Below are positions 39,391 to 49,476 of a stretch of DNA of 64,000 nt, in pieces (the stretch's first letter is position 1; each line of letters begins with the position of its first letter). The DNA is from Neospora caninum Liverpool. Taxonomy: Eukaryota; Apicomplexa; Conoidasida; Eucoccidiorida; Sarcocystidae. The position numbers and the translations under genes were made by a program. The stretch covers positions 310,001 to 374,000 of the forward strand of contig NC_018398.1 of NCBI RefSeq assembly GCF_000208865.1, in the 5' to 3' direction. The notes beneath the pieces were generated by a model, which was given only the letters and a program-made list of their open reading frames with translations, ran no database searches and had not been told where the DNA came from.

Positions 39391-42300
39391 AGATGAGACT
39401 AAGAAGTTGAGGGAGAGTCCGCGAGAACTGCGAGGAAGAGAAAAAGGGAACTCGGCCGACGAACACAGAACAGATGGAAGAAACATGCGGAGAAGAGTCG
39501 AGATTAAAAACCAAAGCGACAAAGCAGGCGGAGAGAGAGAGCATCCGGTCAAGGGGAAGTGGAAAAAAATGCCGATTCTGAGCCGAAGAGGCAACGCGAG
39601 AGAGGAGGAACCAAGGAATCACGAATAAGGACAAAGGAACGGGCAGGATTCAGCGAAGAGACGTTTCTAGGCGGGAACACACCTCAAAGAACGACAGGAA
39701 GGCGTCGATCGCGATTAGCAGGAACTCGAGAGCTAGGCGAGTAACCTGAGCACTACCAAGAGAGAGATCGAGGGGAAGGTCAAGAATGGCCAACGGAAGC
39801 CTCTAGGTCAGAACAAGAGGAGGCACAGGAGGGAAGGGGAGATTGGGAGCACAACAAGCGGAAGTACCAGAAGAGAAATGGTCGGTAGGCAACCATGCTC
39901 TGGCGCATGGAGGTGAAAAAGAAGTGTGCGAGAATACTGGAGACACGAAGAGCCAAATGGAGCGTCGAGCGACGAGAGTCGAACACCGCTTCACGCGGCT
40001 ACTGTGACGCAAGGACATCTGAGCATTTTCCCTTAGCCTTACTACGCGTTTGGCTCCTTTGAACAATGTGAAATGCCCTGTGATCGCTCGTCGTGTTTGT
40101 GACTTCTTCCCGTTTACCTTTTCAACTGAGAATTCGGGCTTCCCGTGTTATATAGTGGACGGTCTCTCCGGTATCCTGTTTCTCTGCGTTTCGTGGGGAA
40201 CCCCTCGATATAGAAGTTACATCGATTTTTCGTTGAATCTTTCTTCCACAAGAAGGAAGCTTTTTTGCTATGAAAGAAAATGTTCAGCTATAACATCTGC
40301 AAAGTGTAAAAAATGGAAATTTCTTCAGTCCTGTCGCTTTCGAAGAGGGCCAGCACGTGCTGTTCGTTTCGCACTCGGCACAGCGTGTCCCCTCGGTAAC
40401 TCCTGTGTGCTGATTTCACAAGTTTGTTATCTAACATATCCAGAGAAGGCCCAATCGCACTTTCACACTCATTTTGGTCACACACTTTTCCAACCCCCTT
40501 CCAGTGGCAACGATATCCAGGCAAACGTGCACCCTAGTGCAGAACACCACAGGCGCCGATCACTGTCATTGGCTCCTCCCGCAGGTAGCAAGCATCTAGT
40601 AGCGGGTTGCCATCGCGTAGGCGCATGTCGCTAATCTTCCTTGTATCTGGACTGTCTCGCTTTTGAGTCGCACGTTCGGGTGCTGGAAGCCATCTTGTTC
40701 CACCGTCAACGCAGCCAAGCCTACGGATGACCGACGTACTTGGCCGGTTAATCCCGTACAACGACTGTAACTAGACTTCCCCCAGAGTGAAGTCACTCAC
40801 GTCAAAGTGTCCTCCGTTCAACAATGCTCGCATTCCTGCATGGGGCAGGCGCCTATGAATAGATACTGCGCCACACGACGCGCGAGCGTCGCTGCCAGCG
40901 CGTATGTTTTCTACGCTAGTGCACACTTTTACAGAACGTATATAGATGCCGTGTGCCGCGCTGTACGCCCTCGACGGGAAAAGCCGTTTCACGAAGTCTC
41001 TTCGAACTAGGGCACGCTATCCCGAGAAAGCGTGATGCATGCGTCGGTAAAGTTTTTCAAGGGAAAAGGACACCAGGTCACGCAATAGGTGCGGTCTTGT
41101 TTCCCAAGCAATAAAGTCGTGAACCGACAGCGAGATGACGATTGGTAACGCCGGATATCCGTCAGTTTTGCGCAGGAAAGAAACAGGTGATAATTGAACT
41201 GGCAGCCTGGAGCCGCATCAGGTCCATGAAAGAAGACTGGTCTTGTACCGATGAAGCGTGGAATCCTGCCAAGACCCTGAAAAGCTTTTCAGATTCGGGC
41301 GGGACGGGCTACTGGCCTGTGGAAGCCTGGGCCGGCATAAGGGTCCGCGAAGCGAAGTGGTACTCTGCAGTTGGCCATAGACCGAGGAACAGTTGACCTA
41401 TGCAGCGATTTCCTTAGACGTGTCCATTCATGTCGCTGCGTAGAACCGAAGGATTAGCGCGGCCTACTGGATGGCGTACCCGCTTGGTCCACCCGTCACA
41501 TCCCCGAACGACTGCACTGGCGCCGCTATCAGGCGAGCAGGAAAACGGCAAAGTTGTACCAGGTCTTGGCTTCCTTCAGAGGCCTGATGTCTCTAGTGTC
41601 CGAGACCAACGGATTGGCAGACTAGTATCCAGGCGACTTCAACATTCCCAGGTTCTCTGCCACGACACGAAGCACGGCAAAAATCCACACGCCGGAGTCG
41701 ACCGCCAGACGAAAACCTTCGCACTGCACGAGACGTCGCATAGGCTGCTGCTTCCCGGCGGGAATCCAATGTCCGAGAGTCGTCTTCCATTCATCCACCG
41801 CAGCACCATCTGGCGCAAAAACGTCGACATTCCATCCGCCTGAGGTATGGTGGAACGGGTCGGTCGTCCATCCAGGTGAAATCGTTGGTGGACCGTGAAA
41901 ACATCCGATCTCTCGCTTCCACGCATTTCGACGCAACCGCCGTTGTGTATCGATACCATAACCAGTCACACCCCAAAGGCCGAAAGCACAAAGCAACGAC
42001 GATGAAAGCAGAAAAATTTTCGACCCTCAATCTCGATCCTTTCAACCGCCGCAACTCTCCTTTTGCTTCCCTCCCTTTGCAACAAACCGCAGACCTGTCA
42101 TCTAGAGTGGCGGCACGGTATGCACATAGGCTACAGATTAATGCTATAAAGATGATGCACACAGTTTTTTAACCCCGTACGTGAGTAGCTCTCTACGCAG
42201 TGTGTGCCCCTGGAGACGCGCGAGACTGTAGCCTCTGTTGCCTCTTTCCTGGCATCTGCATCCGACGCATTTTGCCAAACATCCACGTACTCACGACCGT

Positions 42301-43271
42301 GTTTGCTGCTTCGACCCCTGTCACAAACGTGTTGAACCGGACTTTCCATCACCGTTTACTGGTGGTATAATACAGCCTTCCCCGCAACCGTGCTTCAGAT
42401 TCTGACCCGACCACAGATCGTACCTCGCTGTGTACTGTACATCATGTATATTAGCTTTTTCGGCCAACTCGAGTTTGGGTGATGGAGTAACCACCTGCCG
42501 TAACTGGACGCCCGTTGCCATCCGTGCAAATCGTCTCAGCGGCCCCACCGTTCCGCGTCATTCGGGTGCCCACACACCAAAATACATCGGCGAGGTTGAA
42601 CGCATGTATTCATGCCGAAAAGCTTGAGCCTATGTCTGAGGTCCGAAGGTTTCATTGGTAGGGAAGGCTTGCCGTCAATCGACAGCCACAAGCAGCACCC
42701 GCCTACCAGGACACGTCTAGCCATGGCGCTAGAGGCCCGCCGTCGGGTTCGCCTCGCATAAGGAACTCAATTGCACCGGATTAGGGAATAGAGAGTTCGA
42801 CGTTCAGCGGAAGCAGCAGCGAAATGAACCACGAACATCGACGGATACGGAGGCAGCAGCGAGGAAAAAATCAATTTCGTGCGGTGGGGCTTAGTACGTC
42901 GGGCATGCAAGCGTCTCACGAATTACCTCGGTGACTCTTGCCTCGCCCGTAATATCGAGAGACAGCGTGCGACATCTTGCCTTTCAGTCACCAAAAGTTC
43001 CGACAAGCCACAGGCCTGTCTGAAAAAAGCCCCCCCTTGCAACAGGCGCTGTTCCCCATCCCGGATGCCTCGCTACCCTCCTGGCCCTTGCAAGGCGACA
43101 TCTGACACACCCTCTCCATTCATGGGGAAAAGAACGCCTCGTATTTGAAATTCTAACGGCGTCCAGGGTGACATTGGACCTCGCGCTCCCCCCCTCGCCA
43201 GCAGCTTCTACTGATGTCCCATTGCCGGAACCACCTTCTCAAGAGAGGACAGGGCTTTCTTGACGTACCGC
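39391..43271. other. Intergenic, GPATCH1 3' end to the first ROP5 copy
   Basis: The first few hundred bases should be GPATCH1 3' UTR. From about 40 kb the base composition changes to that of the other accessory stretches. An open frame of 194 codons (40050-40634, plus) has no visible family feature. On the minus strand, 42724 to 41622 contains consecutive open segments in shifting frames that look like a decayed gene (separate entry). The ROP5 duplication unit begins at 43000. Confidence 0.5.
41622..42724 (-). pseudogene. Possible decayed coding sequence, family unknown
   Basis: Five open segments follow one another on the minus strand in different frames (42724-42536, 42548-42321, 42352-42131, 42162-41791, 41996-41622), each ending where the next begins. 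The first opens with a short hydrophobic stretch (MARRVLVGGCCLWLSI) that could be a signal peptide; the last has globular-looking composition (GGWNVDVFAPDGAAVDEW). No family is recognised. Chance tiling of short open frames in noncoding DNA is a real alternative, so confidence is low. Confidence 0.18.
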
Positions 43272-44899
43272 TTACGTCGCGGCGGCGGGTCCTTGTGCCT
43301 GGGAGAGCCTGCTGGATATCTCGAGTTGGAGCTGGCGGAACTCTGGTGTCTGAATAGCTGACATAGGCAGCAGGCGTTTTCGGCTCTGCAACTGAAGGAA
43401 ACCAATGATAAGACGCTGGACGGCCTCAGACATTGGGACACAATGCCCGAAATCAATGGTAGTCGGTCCCGGAACGCCCATACTCGGCCGTGTCCATGCG
43501 CTGTTAAATCCCGGTGTCGCAAGTCCAAAAGGCAAATATCTGCACCATATCCGGAAGGCAACGAGGCCTACCTGCCATGCATCGAGACCGTGTGTGTATT
43601 TTGCCGTCGCTCTGTTTTTTTTCGAGAAGAACTCGGGAGGCGCATGTGTGGCTGGCACCATCGACACCGGTCCGTATGTTCCCGCCCTCCTCAACGCTGT
43701 TGTACCACCCAGCATCAATCGGCCATCCGGCATAAAAAGTGTATGTTGTGATGTGATACGCCCGTGGACAAGTCCTCGGGCCTGAAGGTTTGCTGCCACC
43801 CTTATCAATTCCACCAGAATTTGCTTACACACGTACTCCTCACGTGCAGCCGGGAGGAACGTAACATTGATATCCATGGCTTTGTGGAATATTTCAAGAT
43901 TCATCACCGCCGCAGGCATGACAAGGAAATAGTTGCGGACTGAATAGATGCTCTGTCCTGGACTCAGTTCCCCGAATGGGGGCTGCCCTTGAACTGCCAC
44001 AGCATCGTAGGAAAGCAACAGCCTACATACGTCCCCTGCCTGCTCTGGGCTCTGGGCAATCAACTTCTGGTACGCAAACTCTTGGTCACGCAGGCGCTCC
44101 AGTTCCAATCGGGAAGCCTCGCTCGGCAGAGTGAAGACCTTTAGAGCCAGCGGCTCGTTTGTCTCCACATCTTGCACCCGGTACACGACGGACCGATCAC
44201 TTCTTCCAAGAGGCTCCACCACTTTCAGCGTCCTTGCTCCCTGGTTCAAAAGCGAAACCACGGTTGTGGCAGCATCCCCCCGCCACAGAGCCGCCGACAC
44301 AGCTCTAACTTGCAACGTATGGCGTTGAAACATTTCACGACGGACGTAGTCAATTGTCTCTTGTTCGTCCTGCAGGATCTGGCGTATGAACCAAGACCCA
44401 GGCTCCACGCCGTGAAAAGAGGGATCAGGCTGTCTCGACCACCACGTTCGGATTCGGCGAGGCAGGCCAGAGAGCCACGGAGGCGTCATGCCTTTGAAAA
44501 ACGCTCTCACTCTGCGCCAGTGCTGACCAAGTCTCTTCCGAAGTGAAGCGCGAGGCGTCGGTAGGCTTTCGTCAGCAGATTCCTCGCCGTCTGTCAGGTC
44601 TCTTCCCCGCCGAAGTCTCCGAAACCATCTGCTGACAACACCTCCACGTGTATGCGTCCTGGTGGTTGACGGAGTCCGTGGGGCAACTCCCTCTCCTCCT
44701 CTAAGGTCTGTCACACCCTCGTCCCTGGGTTCAGGGAAATCTGAATTCTCTCCGATTCGAGGCTCCCCGGCAACGTTCTCAGGGGCCGCACCTGGATCGC
44801 CCACCTCCAGATCATTTGCGTCCGAGTTGGGAGGAGAGAGCTGAAATGCGGCACTCCGCCACACTAGGCACGCTAGCAAGACAAGCCACGTGGCTAGTT
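43000..44899. repeat. ROP5 duplication unit, copy A
   Basis: About 1.9 kb including the 3' flank and nearly the whole first ROP5 gene, nearly identical to 46156-48001. Identity begins at 43000 (CCGACAAGCCACAGGCCTG) and ends abruptly at 44899, inside the signal-peptide codons. The only differences I noticed outside the edges of the assembly gap are scattered single bases. Confidence 0.95.
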
Positions 44900-44921
44900 T
44901 CTTGGGACTGCTCGCCTTCAT
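43272..44921 (-). CDS. ROP5: ROP5-like rhoptry pseudokinase, copy A, 549 aa
   Basis: ROP5 is a secreted rhoptry pseudokinase of the ROP2 family. In T. gondii it sits on the parasitophorous vacuole membrane and acts with the kinase ROP18 against host immunity-related GTPases. Single exon. A signal peptide covers about residues 1-25 (LATWLVLLACLVWRSAAF). Arg-rich amphipathic helices that target the vacuole membrane lie at about 97-107, 126-144 and 153-165. The kinase fold spans about 225-540. The glycine loop is degenerate (LGRSDRSVVY, 238-247). The beta-3 Lys is kept (K261 in LALKVF). HRD is HGR (386-388), with Arg for the catalytic Asp. The loop Asn is His (H393). DFG is GGT (405-407), so the metal-binding Asp is also lost. 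Length equals T. gondii ROP5. The start at 44921 gives MKASSPKK before the hydrophobic core. The neighbour is a tandem copy about 3.1 kb to the right on the same strand. Confidence 0.95.
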   Translation of the reverse strand: MKASSPKKLATWLVLLACLVWRSAAFQLSPPNSDANDLEVGDPGAAPENVAGEPRIGENSDFPEPRDEGVTDLRGGEGVAPRTPSTTRTHTRGGVVSRWFRRLRRGRDLTDGEESADESLPTPRASLRKRLGQHWRRVRAFFKGMTPPWLSGLPRRIRTWWSRQPDPSFHGVEPGSWFIRQILQDEQETIDYVRREMFQRHTLQVRAVSAALWRGDAATTVVSLLNQGARTLKVVEPLGRSDRSVVYRVQDVETNEPLALKVFTLPSEASRLELERLRDQEFAYQKLIAQSPEQAGDVCRLLLSYDAVAVQGQPPFGELSPGQSIYSVRNYFLVMPAAVMNLEIFHKAMDINVTFLPAAREEYVCKQILVELIRVAANLQARGLVHGRITSQHTLFMPDGRLMLGGTTALRRAGTYGPVSMVPATHAPPEFFSKKNRATAKYTHGLDAWQVGLVAFRIWCRYLPFGLATPGFNSAWTRPSMGVPGPTTIDFGHCVPMSEAVQRLIIGFLQLQSRKRLLPMSAIQTPEFRQLQLEISSRLSQAQGPAAAT

Positions 44922-46155
44922 CCGGGTGCGGGAGGAGATCCGTTGTCTCTCAGAACGTCAATTATGAGGCAAGGCCATTCATGTGACTTGTCAAAAGCAA
45001 TTCCGTTATGGTGTAGAACTATTCTGCTGTCGGCGTTGATGGTGATCAGTAGCTCCGCTCGTGAAATCGAATGAGAGGACAAGTCCCGCAGGCATGAATG
45101 GGTGGGTCGACTTGGCGTAGTTCCTCTGTGCAGCACGACGCCGGCTGCCCGTGCTTCTTTTCTCAGCGGACTGGCCACGTCTCTCCCGATCGCCCCAGCA
45201 ACACAAAGCGCTTCCGCCCTTTGGAAAAAATGCCGCATTCTTGGAGTGAGAAACCCCGTGACACAGACACCGAATAAAATACTCCAAAACCGAAAAGCAT
45301 TTGACCTCGCCAGCGGGTGACATCGTCTCACATTAGTTGAGTCTTTCCGGAACGGCCCCCGTCATGAGCGTCCGTCGTTTGGTGACTCACAGCTTAGCTG
45401 GAAGTGAAGACACGCACGGCGCGTGCGAGAGCCGCCTCGAGCATGAGGCAAAGCATTTGGCTAGGGATGGCACAATCAGTTCACCATGGGGCTGTAGTAC
45501 GAAGATGCGGCAACATTTTGAATCATGACACGTGACTATCTGACCTGGTTCGCAAGGAGCGACGGGTCGGTACGGCAGCTTAAAACAGAACCACCATTGC
45601 TGATTAGAAGTGTGCCACCGTCGCAAAAATCGAGATCAGTATCTGCAATTCCAAACAGCATCTCTGCAGTCGCGAAGGCGGCAGACCGCGCGGCCCGGTG
45701 GTGATGGTCGGCATCCCCGCCTTGTCTCTGTCTGCCACGTTCTCGAAAGTCCCTGTTAACCAATTAGTTGAGGCGTGCCTGTGGCTTTGCGCGCACCTGT
45801 TTAAACGTTAAGGATCAAGCGCAGCCAATGTAGTACATTGCAGCATTTACTTTCAGCGTAGTGGAGGAACCCCTGTGAAGCCGACGACATGAACACGTAC
45901 AGACGCAATTAATTACATTAGCACATGCGTCTTGGTATCCGGAGAAATACTTCAGGTAATACAATGCTTGATGCAGACCATGATACAGCATCAAACCACA
46001 CTTGAGACACCAGAGCAGATATTGCAATCCTACAACCCAACAACCGAAAATATTACAGACGGCCTCGTCATCGCACGCTACACCCGTGCATATGAACAGC
46101 GTTCAAAGCATTCACGCTCAGTTACAAAATGATTACGTTGTCAGTTGAAGAAGTG
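44922..46155. other. Spacer between ROP5 copies A and B
   Basis: This is the 5' flank of copy A followed by spacer up to the start of unit B. The part at about 45240-45525 is related to 48415-48690 upstream of copy B, but with many substitutions. It should contain the copy A promoter. No other gene is supported; frames are short on both strands. Confidence 0.6.
45240..45525. repeat. Diverged 5'-flank paralogue, copy A side
   Basis: This aligns by eye with 48415-48690. Shared words include CTCCAAAACCGA, TTTGACCTCG, ATCGTCTCAC, GTCCGTCGTTTGGTGA and GGAATGGCACAATC-like sequence, separated by many substitutions and small indels. It lies about 320 bp upstream of the copy A start codon, versus about 395 bp for copy B. 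It is probably an ancestral promoter region duplicated with the gene. Confidence 0.75.
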
Positions 46156-48001
46156 CCGACAAGCCACAGGCCTGTCTGAAAAAAGCCCCCCCTTGCAACA
46201 GGCGCTGTTCCCAATCCCGGATGCCTCGCTACCCTCCTGGCCCTTGCAAGGCGACATCTGACACACCCTCTCCATTCATGGGGAAAAGAACGCCTCGTAT
46301 TTGAAATTCTAACGGCGTCCAGGGTGACATTGGACCTCGCGCTCCCCCCCTCGCCAGCAGCTTCTACTGATGTCCCATTGCCGGAACCACCTTCTCAAGA
46401 GAGGACAGGGCTTTCTTGACGTACCGCTTACGTCGCGGCGGCGGGTCCTTGTGCCTGGGAGAGCCTGCTGGATATCTCGAGTTGGAGCTGGCGGAACTCT
46501 GGTGTCTGAATAGCTGACATAGGCAGCAGGCGTTTTCGGCTCTGCAACTGAAGGAAACCAATGATAAGACGCTGGACGGCCTCAGACATTGGGACACAAT
46601 GCCCGAAATCAATGGTAGTCGGTCCCGGAACGCCCATACTCGGCCGTGTCCATGCGCTGTTAAATCCCGGTGTCGCAAGTCCAAAAGGCAAATATCTGCA
46701 CCATATCCGGAAGGGGCACGAGGCTACCCTGCATGCATCGAGACCGTGTGTGTATTTTGCNNNNNNNNNNNNNNNNNNNNNNNNNNNNNNNNNNNNNNNN
46801 NNNNNNNNNNNNNNNNNNNNNNNNNNNNNNNNNNNNNNNNNNNNNNNNNNNNNNNNNNNNCGCCCGTGGACAAGTCCTCGGGCCTGAAGGTTTGCTGCCA
46901 CCCTTATCAATTCCACCAGAATTTGCTTACACACGTACTCCTCACGTGCAGCCGGGAGGAACGTAACATTGATATCCATGGCTTTGTGGAATATTTCAAG
47001 ATTCATCACCGCCGCAGGCATGACAAGGAAATAGTTGCGGACTGAATAGATGCTCTGTCCTGGACTCAGTTCCCCGAATGGGGGCTGCCCTTGAACTGCC
47101 ACAGCATCGTAGGAAAGCAACAGCCTACATACGTCCCCTGCCTGCTCTGGGCTCTGGGCAATCAACTTCTGGTACGCAAACTCTTGGTCACGCAGGCGCT
47201 CCAGTTCCAATCGGGAAGCCTCGCTCGGCAGAGTGAAGACCTTTAGAGCCAGCGGCTCGTTTGTCTCCACATCTTGCACCCGGTACACGACGGACCGATC
47301 ACTTCTTCCAAGAGGCTCCACCACTTTCAGCGTCCTTGCTCCCTGGTTCAAAAGCGAAACCACGGTTGTGGCAGCATCCCCCCGCCACAGAGCCGCCGAC
47401 ACAGCTCTAACTTGCAACGTATGGCGTTGAAACATTTCACGACGGACGTAGTCAATTGTCTCTTGTTCGTCCTGCAGGATCTGGCGTATGAACCAAGACC
47501 CAGGCTCCACGCCGTGAAAAGAGGGATCAGGCTGTCTCGACCACCACGTTCGGATTCGGCGAGGCAGGCCAGAGAGCCACGGAGGCGTCATGCCTTTGAA
47601 AAACGCTCTCACTCTGCGCCAGTGCTGACCAAGTCTCTTCAGAAGTGAAGCGCGAGGCGTCGGTAGGCTTTCGTCAGCAGATTCCTCGCCGTCTGTCAGG
47701 TCTCTTCCCCGCCGAAGTCTCCGAAACCATCTGCTGACGACACCCCCACGTGTATGCGTCCTGGTGGTTGACGGAGTCCGTGGGGCAACTCCCTCTCCTC
47801 CTCTAAGGTCTGTCACACCCTCGTCCCTGGGTTCAGGGAAATCTGAATTCTCTCCGATTCGAGGCTCCCCGGCAACGTTCTCAGGGGCCGCACCTGGATT
47901 GCCCACCTCCAGATCATTTGCGTCCGAGTTGGGAGGAGAGAGCTGAAATGCGGCACTCCGCCACACTAGGCACGCTAGCAAGACAAGCCACGTGGCTAGT
48001 T
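46156..48001. repeat. ROP5 duplication unit, copy B
   Basis: Matches 43000-44899 except for scattered single-base differences, the 100-N gap at 46761-46860 and a small cluster of mismatches just left of the gap. Copy A has 154 nt (43605-43758) where copy B has 100 N, which accounts for the whole 54-base length difference. Confidence 0.95.
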
Positions 48002-48020
48002 CGTAGGGACGCAGAGCCAT
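46428..48020 (-). CDS. ROP5: ROP5-like rhoptry pseudokinase, copy B, incomplete through an assembly gap
   Basis: Tandem paralogue of copy A with the same architecture: signal peptide, Arg-rich amphipathic helices, pseudokinase fold. It reads MALRPYELATW at the N terminus instead of MKASSPKKLATW, then becomes nearly identical. Visible substitutions include GNPG for GDPG near residue 40 and LLKRL for LRKRL near 127. The catalytic-loop HG is present, but the loop Arg and the DFG-equivalent region fall in the run of N, so catalytic status cannot be read here. Just downstream of the gap the frame differs from copy A for a few codons (ACRVASCPF against AWQVGLVAF) through compensating base changes, most likely poor sequence at the gap edge. 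If the gap is 154 nt as in copy A, the protein is 548 aa. The in-frame ATG at 48080 would add 20 residues before the signal peptide; I prefer 48020. Confidence 0.9.
   Translation of the reverse strand: MALRPYELATWLVLLACLVWRSAAFQLSPPNSDANDLEVGNPGAAPENVAGEPRIGENSDFPEPRDEGVTDLRGGEGVAPRTPSTTRTHTRGGVVSRWFRRLRRGRDLTDGEESADESLPTPRASLLKRLGQHWRRVRAFFKGMTPPWLSGLPRRIRTWWSRQPDPSFHGVEPGSWFIRQILQDEQETIDYVRREMFQRHTLQVRAVSAALWRGDAATTVVSLLNQGARTLKVVEPLGRSDRSVVYRVQDVETNEPLALKVFTLPSEASRLELERLRDQEFAYQKLIAQSPEQAGDVCRLLLSYDAVAVQGQPPFGELSPGQSIYSVRNYFLVMPAAVMNLEIFHKAMDINVTFLPAAREEYVCKQILVELIRVAANLQARGLVHGXXXXXXXXXXXXXXXXXXXXXXXXXXXXXXXXXXAKYTHGLDACRVASCPFRIWCRYLPFGLATPGFNSAWTRPSMGVPGPTTIDFGHCVPMSEAVQRLIIGFLQLQSRKRLLPMSAIQTPEFRQLQLEISSRLSQAQGPAAAT
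46761..46860. other. Assembly gap, 100 N
   Basis: Exactly 100 N, a conventional length for a gap of unknown size. It lies inside the second ROP5 copy. By alignment with copy A the missing sequence would be 154 bp if no extra repeat unit is hidden there. Confidence 0.99.
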
Positions 48021-48414
48021 CTGGCAGATTAAGTGTGGTCCAGCGTTTCTGAAAGAGTCATTCAAGCAGCAAATCTGCATACATGATCTACATTACAATT
48101 TTATGTCATGAAGTCCGCAGGGGCCCGGCCAACTGTTAATGATAATAAGCGGCGTGTGCTACGTTTGCCAAAAACAGGTTAAGCAGGAAACCGAATGTCT
48201 CACAAGCGGACGGAGGTCCGAGGGGAGCGTAGGTCGGCGCTGTCGCTCGCTCAGCAGAACGCGACGAGCACGCCCTCTTCGAATTCTCAGAGACGCGAGA
48301 CTCTCCTCAGAACGCCAGCGTCGCTGCGGTGATCTGCGGCAACTGCAGCTCTCGGTTCGACGGCTAGAGCAGCGCCAAGCGCTTCCTCCCCTCCAGACGA
48401 ATGCACAGCTCTTG

Positions 48415-48690
48415 CGGTGAGAAGTGCCCTAAGCCAGATACCGAACAGAACGCTCCAAAACCGAGACGTATTTGACCTCGGCAGCGGGCTGAAATCGTCT
48501 CACCTATCCCAGTCTGGTAGGCGCTGCTCCGGTCATGCGCGTCCGTCGTTTGGTGATTCGGAGCCGTTCAGGAAATGCAGACACGAAAGACGCGTTCAAC
48601 GGTCGCCGGTCGTGTGAGGTAAAAATATTTGGGAGGAATGGCACAATCTGTGCAGCGAGGCAGTAGTGCGAGGGTGAGGCAAACGGATGT
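48415..48690. repeat. Diverged 5'-flank paralogue, copy B side
   Basis: Partner of 45240-45525. Substitutions and small indels are frequent, in contrast to the almost identical gene bodies. The intervening 48021-48230 shows no clear match to the sequence directly upstream of copy A. Confidence 0.75.
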
Positions 48691-49086
48691 AATAGTGTCC
48701 ACGAACATCATCTCAGCTGCACTGCAAGGTGATGTTAGTCATTACAAAAGTCTCGACAAAGAATCTATCCACGGCGATTAAGAGTGTGCTGACGCGACAC
48801 GAATGTAGCATGGTCTTGTGGAATGACAGCCATTTTGGATTGACCGAAGTGACGAGGAACAACACTGGTTACTACCGCCTGAGGTTGAAGGCTTCGTGTT
48901 AACTGGATTATGTACGAGAGCCTTGTGTATAATGCTTTTGCGCACTGCCGAATCGGTGTACTGGCTGTGGGGCAGCGCAGCTAAAAACCAGAGAAGAATC
49001 AGATTGTGTCAAGACAACGGCACACACAGAAGCGTAGCACTGACGTTGCGTCGCGTTTCCTCCATATCAGGCGACACACCGGCGCT

Positions 49087-49476
49087 TTAATCAAATTCAT
49101 GGCCTAACAGGAAGGACAGTAGCGGGCCGGCGGACAAGAACACGACGAGGAGTAAGAGTGCGACGATCGATAAAGAATTTTTGAGGCTTTCTGTTCGATG
49201 TAGTTCCAAGGTTCTCCGATGTTTGGTTCGTTCTGTTTGAAACGACGAGCATGTTTTCTCTTCAGGGTAACGCATTGCAGCAAGAAAACCACAGACGCGC
49301 GCGTTCGTTTTCTTCTGCTGCAACGACCGAGGCAAGAGCTTGCGTCTTCTACCTCTTGTTTCGAAACGGATTCTGTGAGCACGTCCCCGAACAAGAATAT
49401 GTTGGAGAAAAGTTGTGAGAAAGGACAGAACAGTTGACGGTTGTTCTTTTGCATGACTTGTCAGACAGACAGTCAC
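49087..49476 (-). CDS. Candidate small protein or last exon with a C-terminal membrane segment
   Basis: A 129-codon frame whose C terminus holds a clean hydrophobic stretch (SIVALLLLVVFLSAGPLLSF) followed by only a few residues, as in tail-anchored proteins. The upstream part is basic and Ser/Thr-rich. An overlapping frame of 116 codons on the same strand is also open, so coding status is unclear. It could instead be the last exon of a gene whose earlier exons I cannot identify, or noncoding sequence in the spacer next to MCM6. No family is recognised. Confidence 0.2.
   Translation of the reverse strand: MTVCLTSHAKEQPSTVLSFLTTFLQHILVRGRAHRIRFETRGRRRKLLPRSLQQKKTNARVCGFLAAMRYPEEKTCSSFQTERTKHRRTLELHRTESLKNSLSIVALLLLVVFLSAGPLLSFLLGHEFD

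Noticed and set aside
48021..48080. Upstream ATG of ROP5 copy B
   Set aside because: It would place 20 polar residues before the signal peptide. Copy A starts right at the hydrophobic leader.
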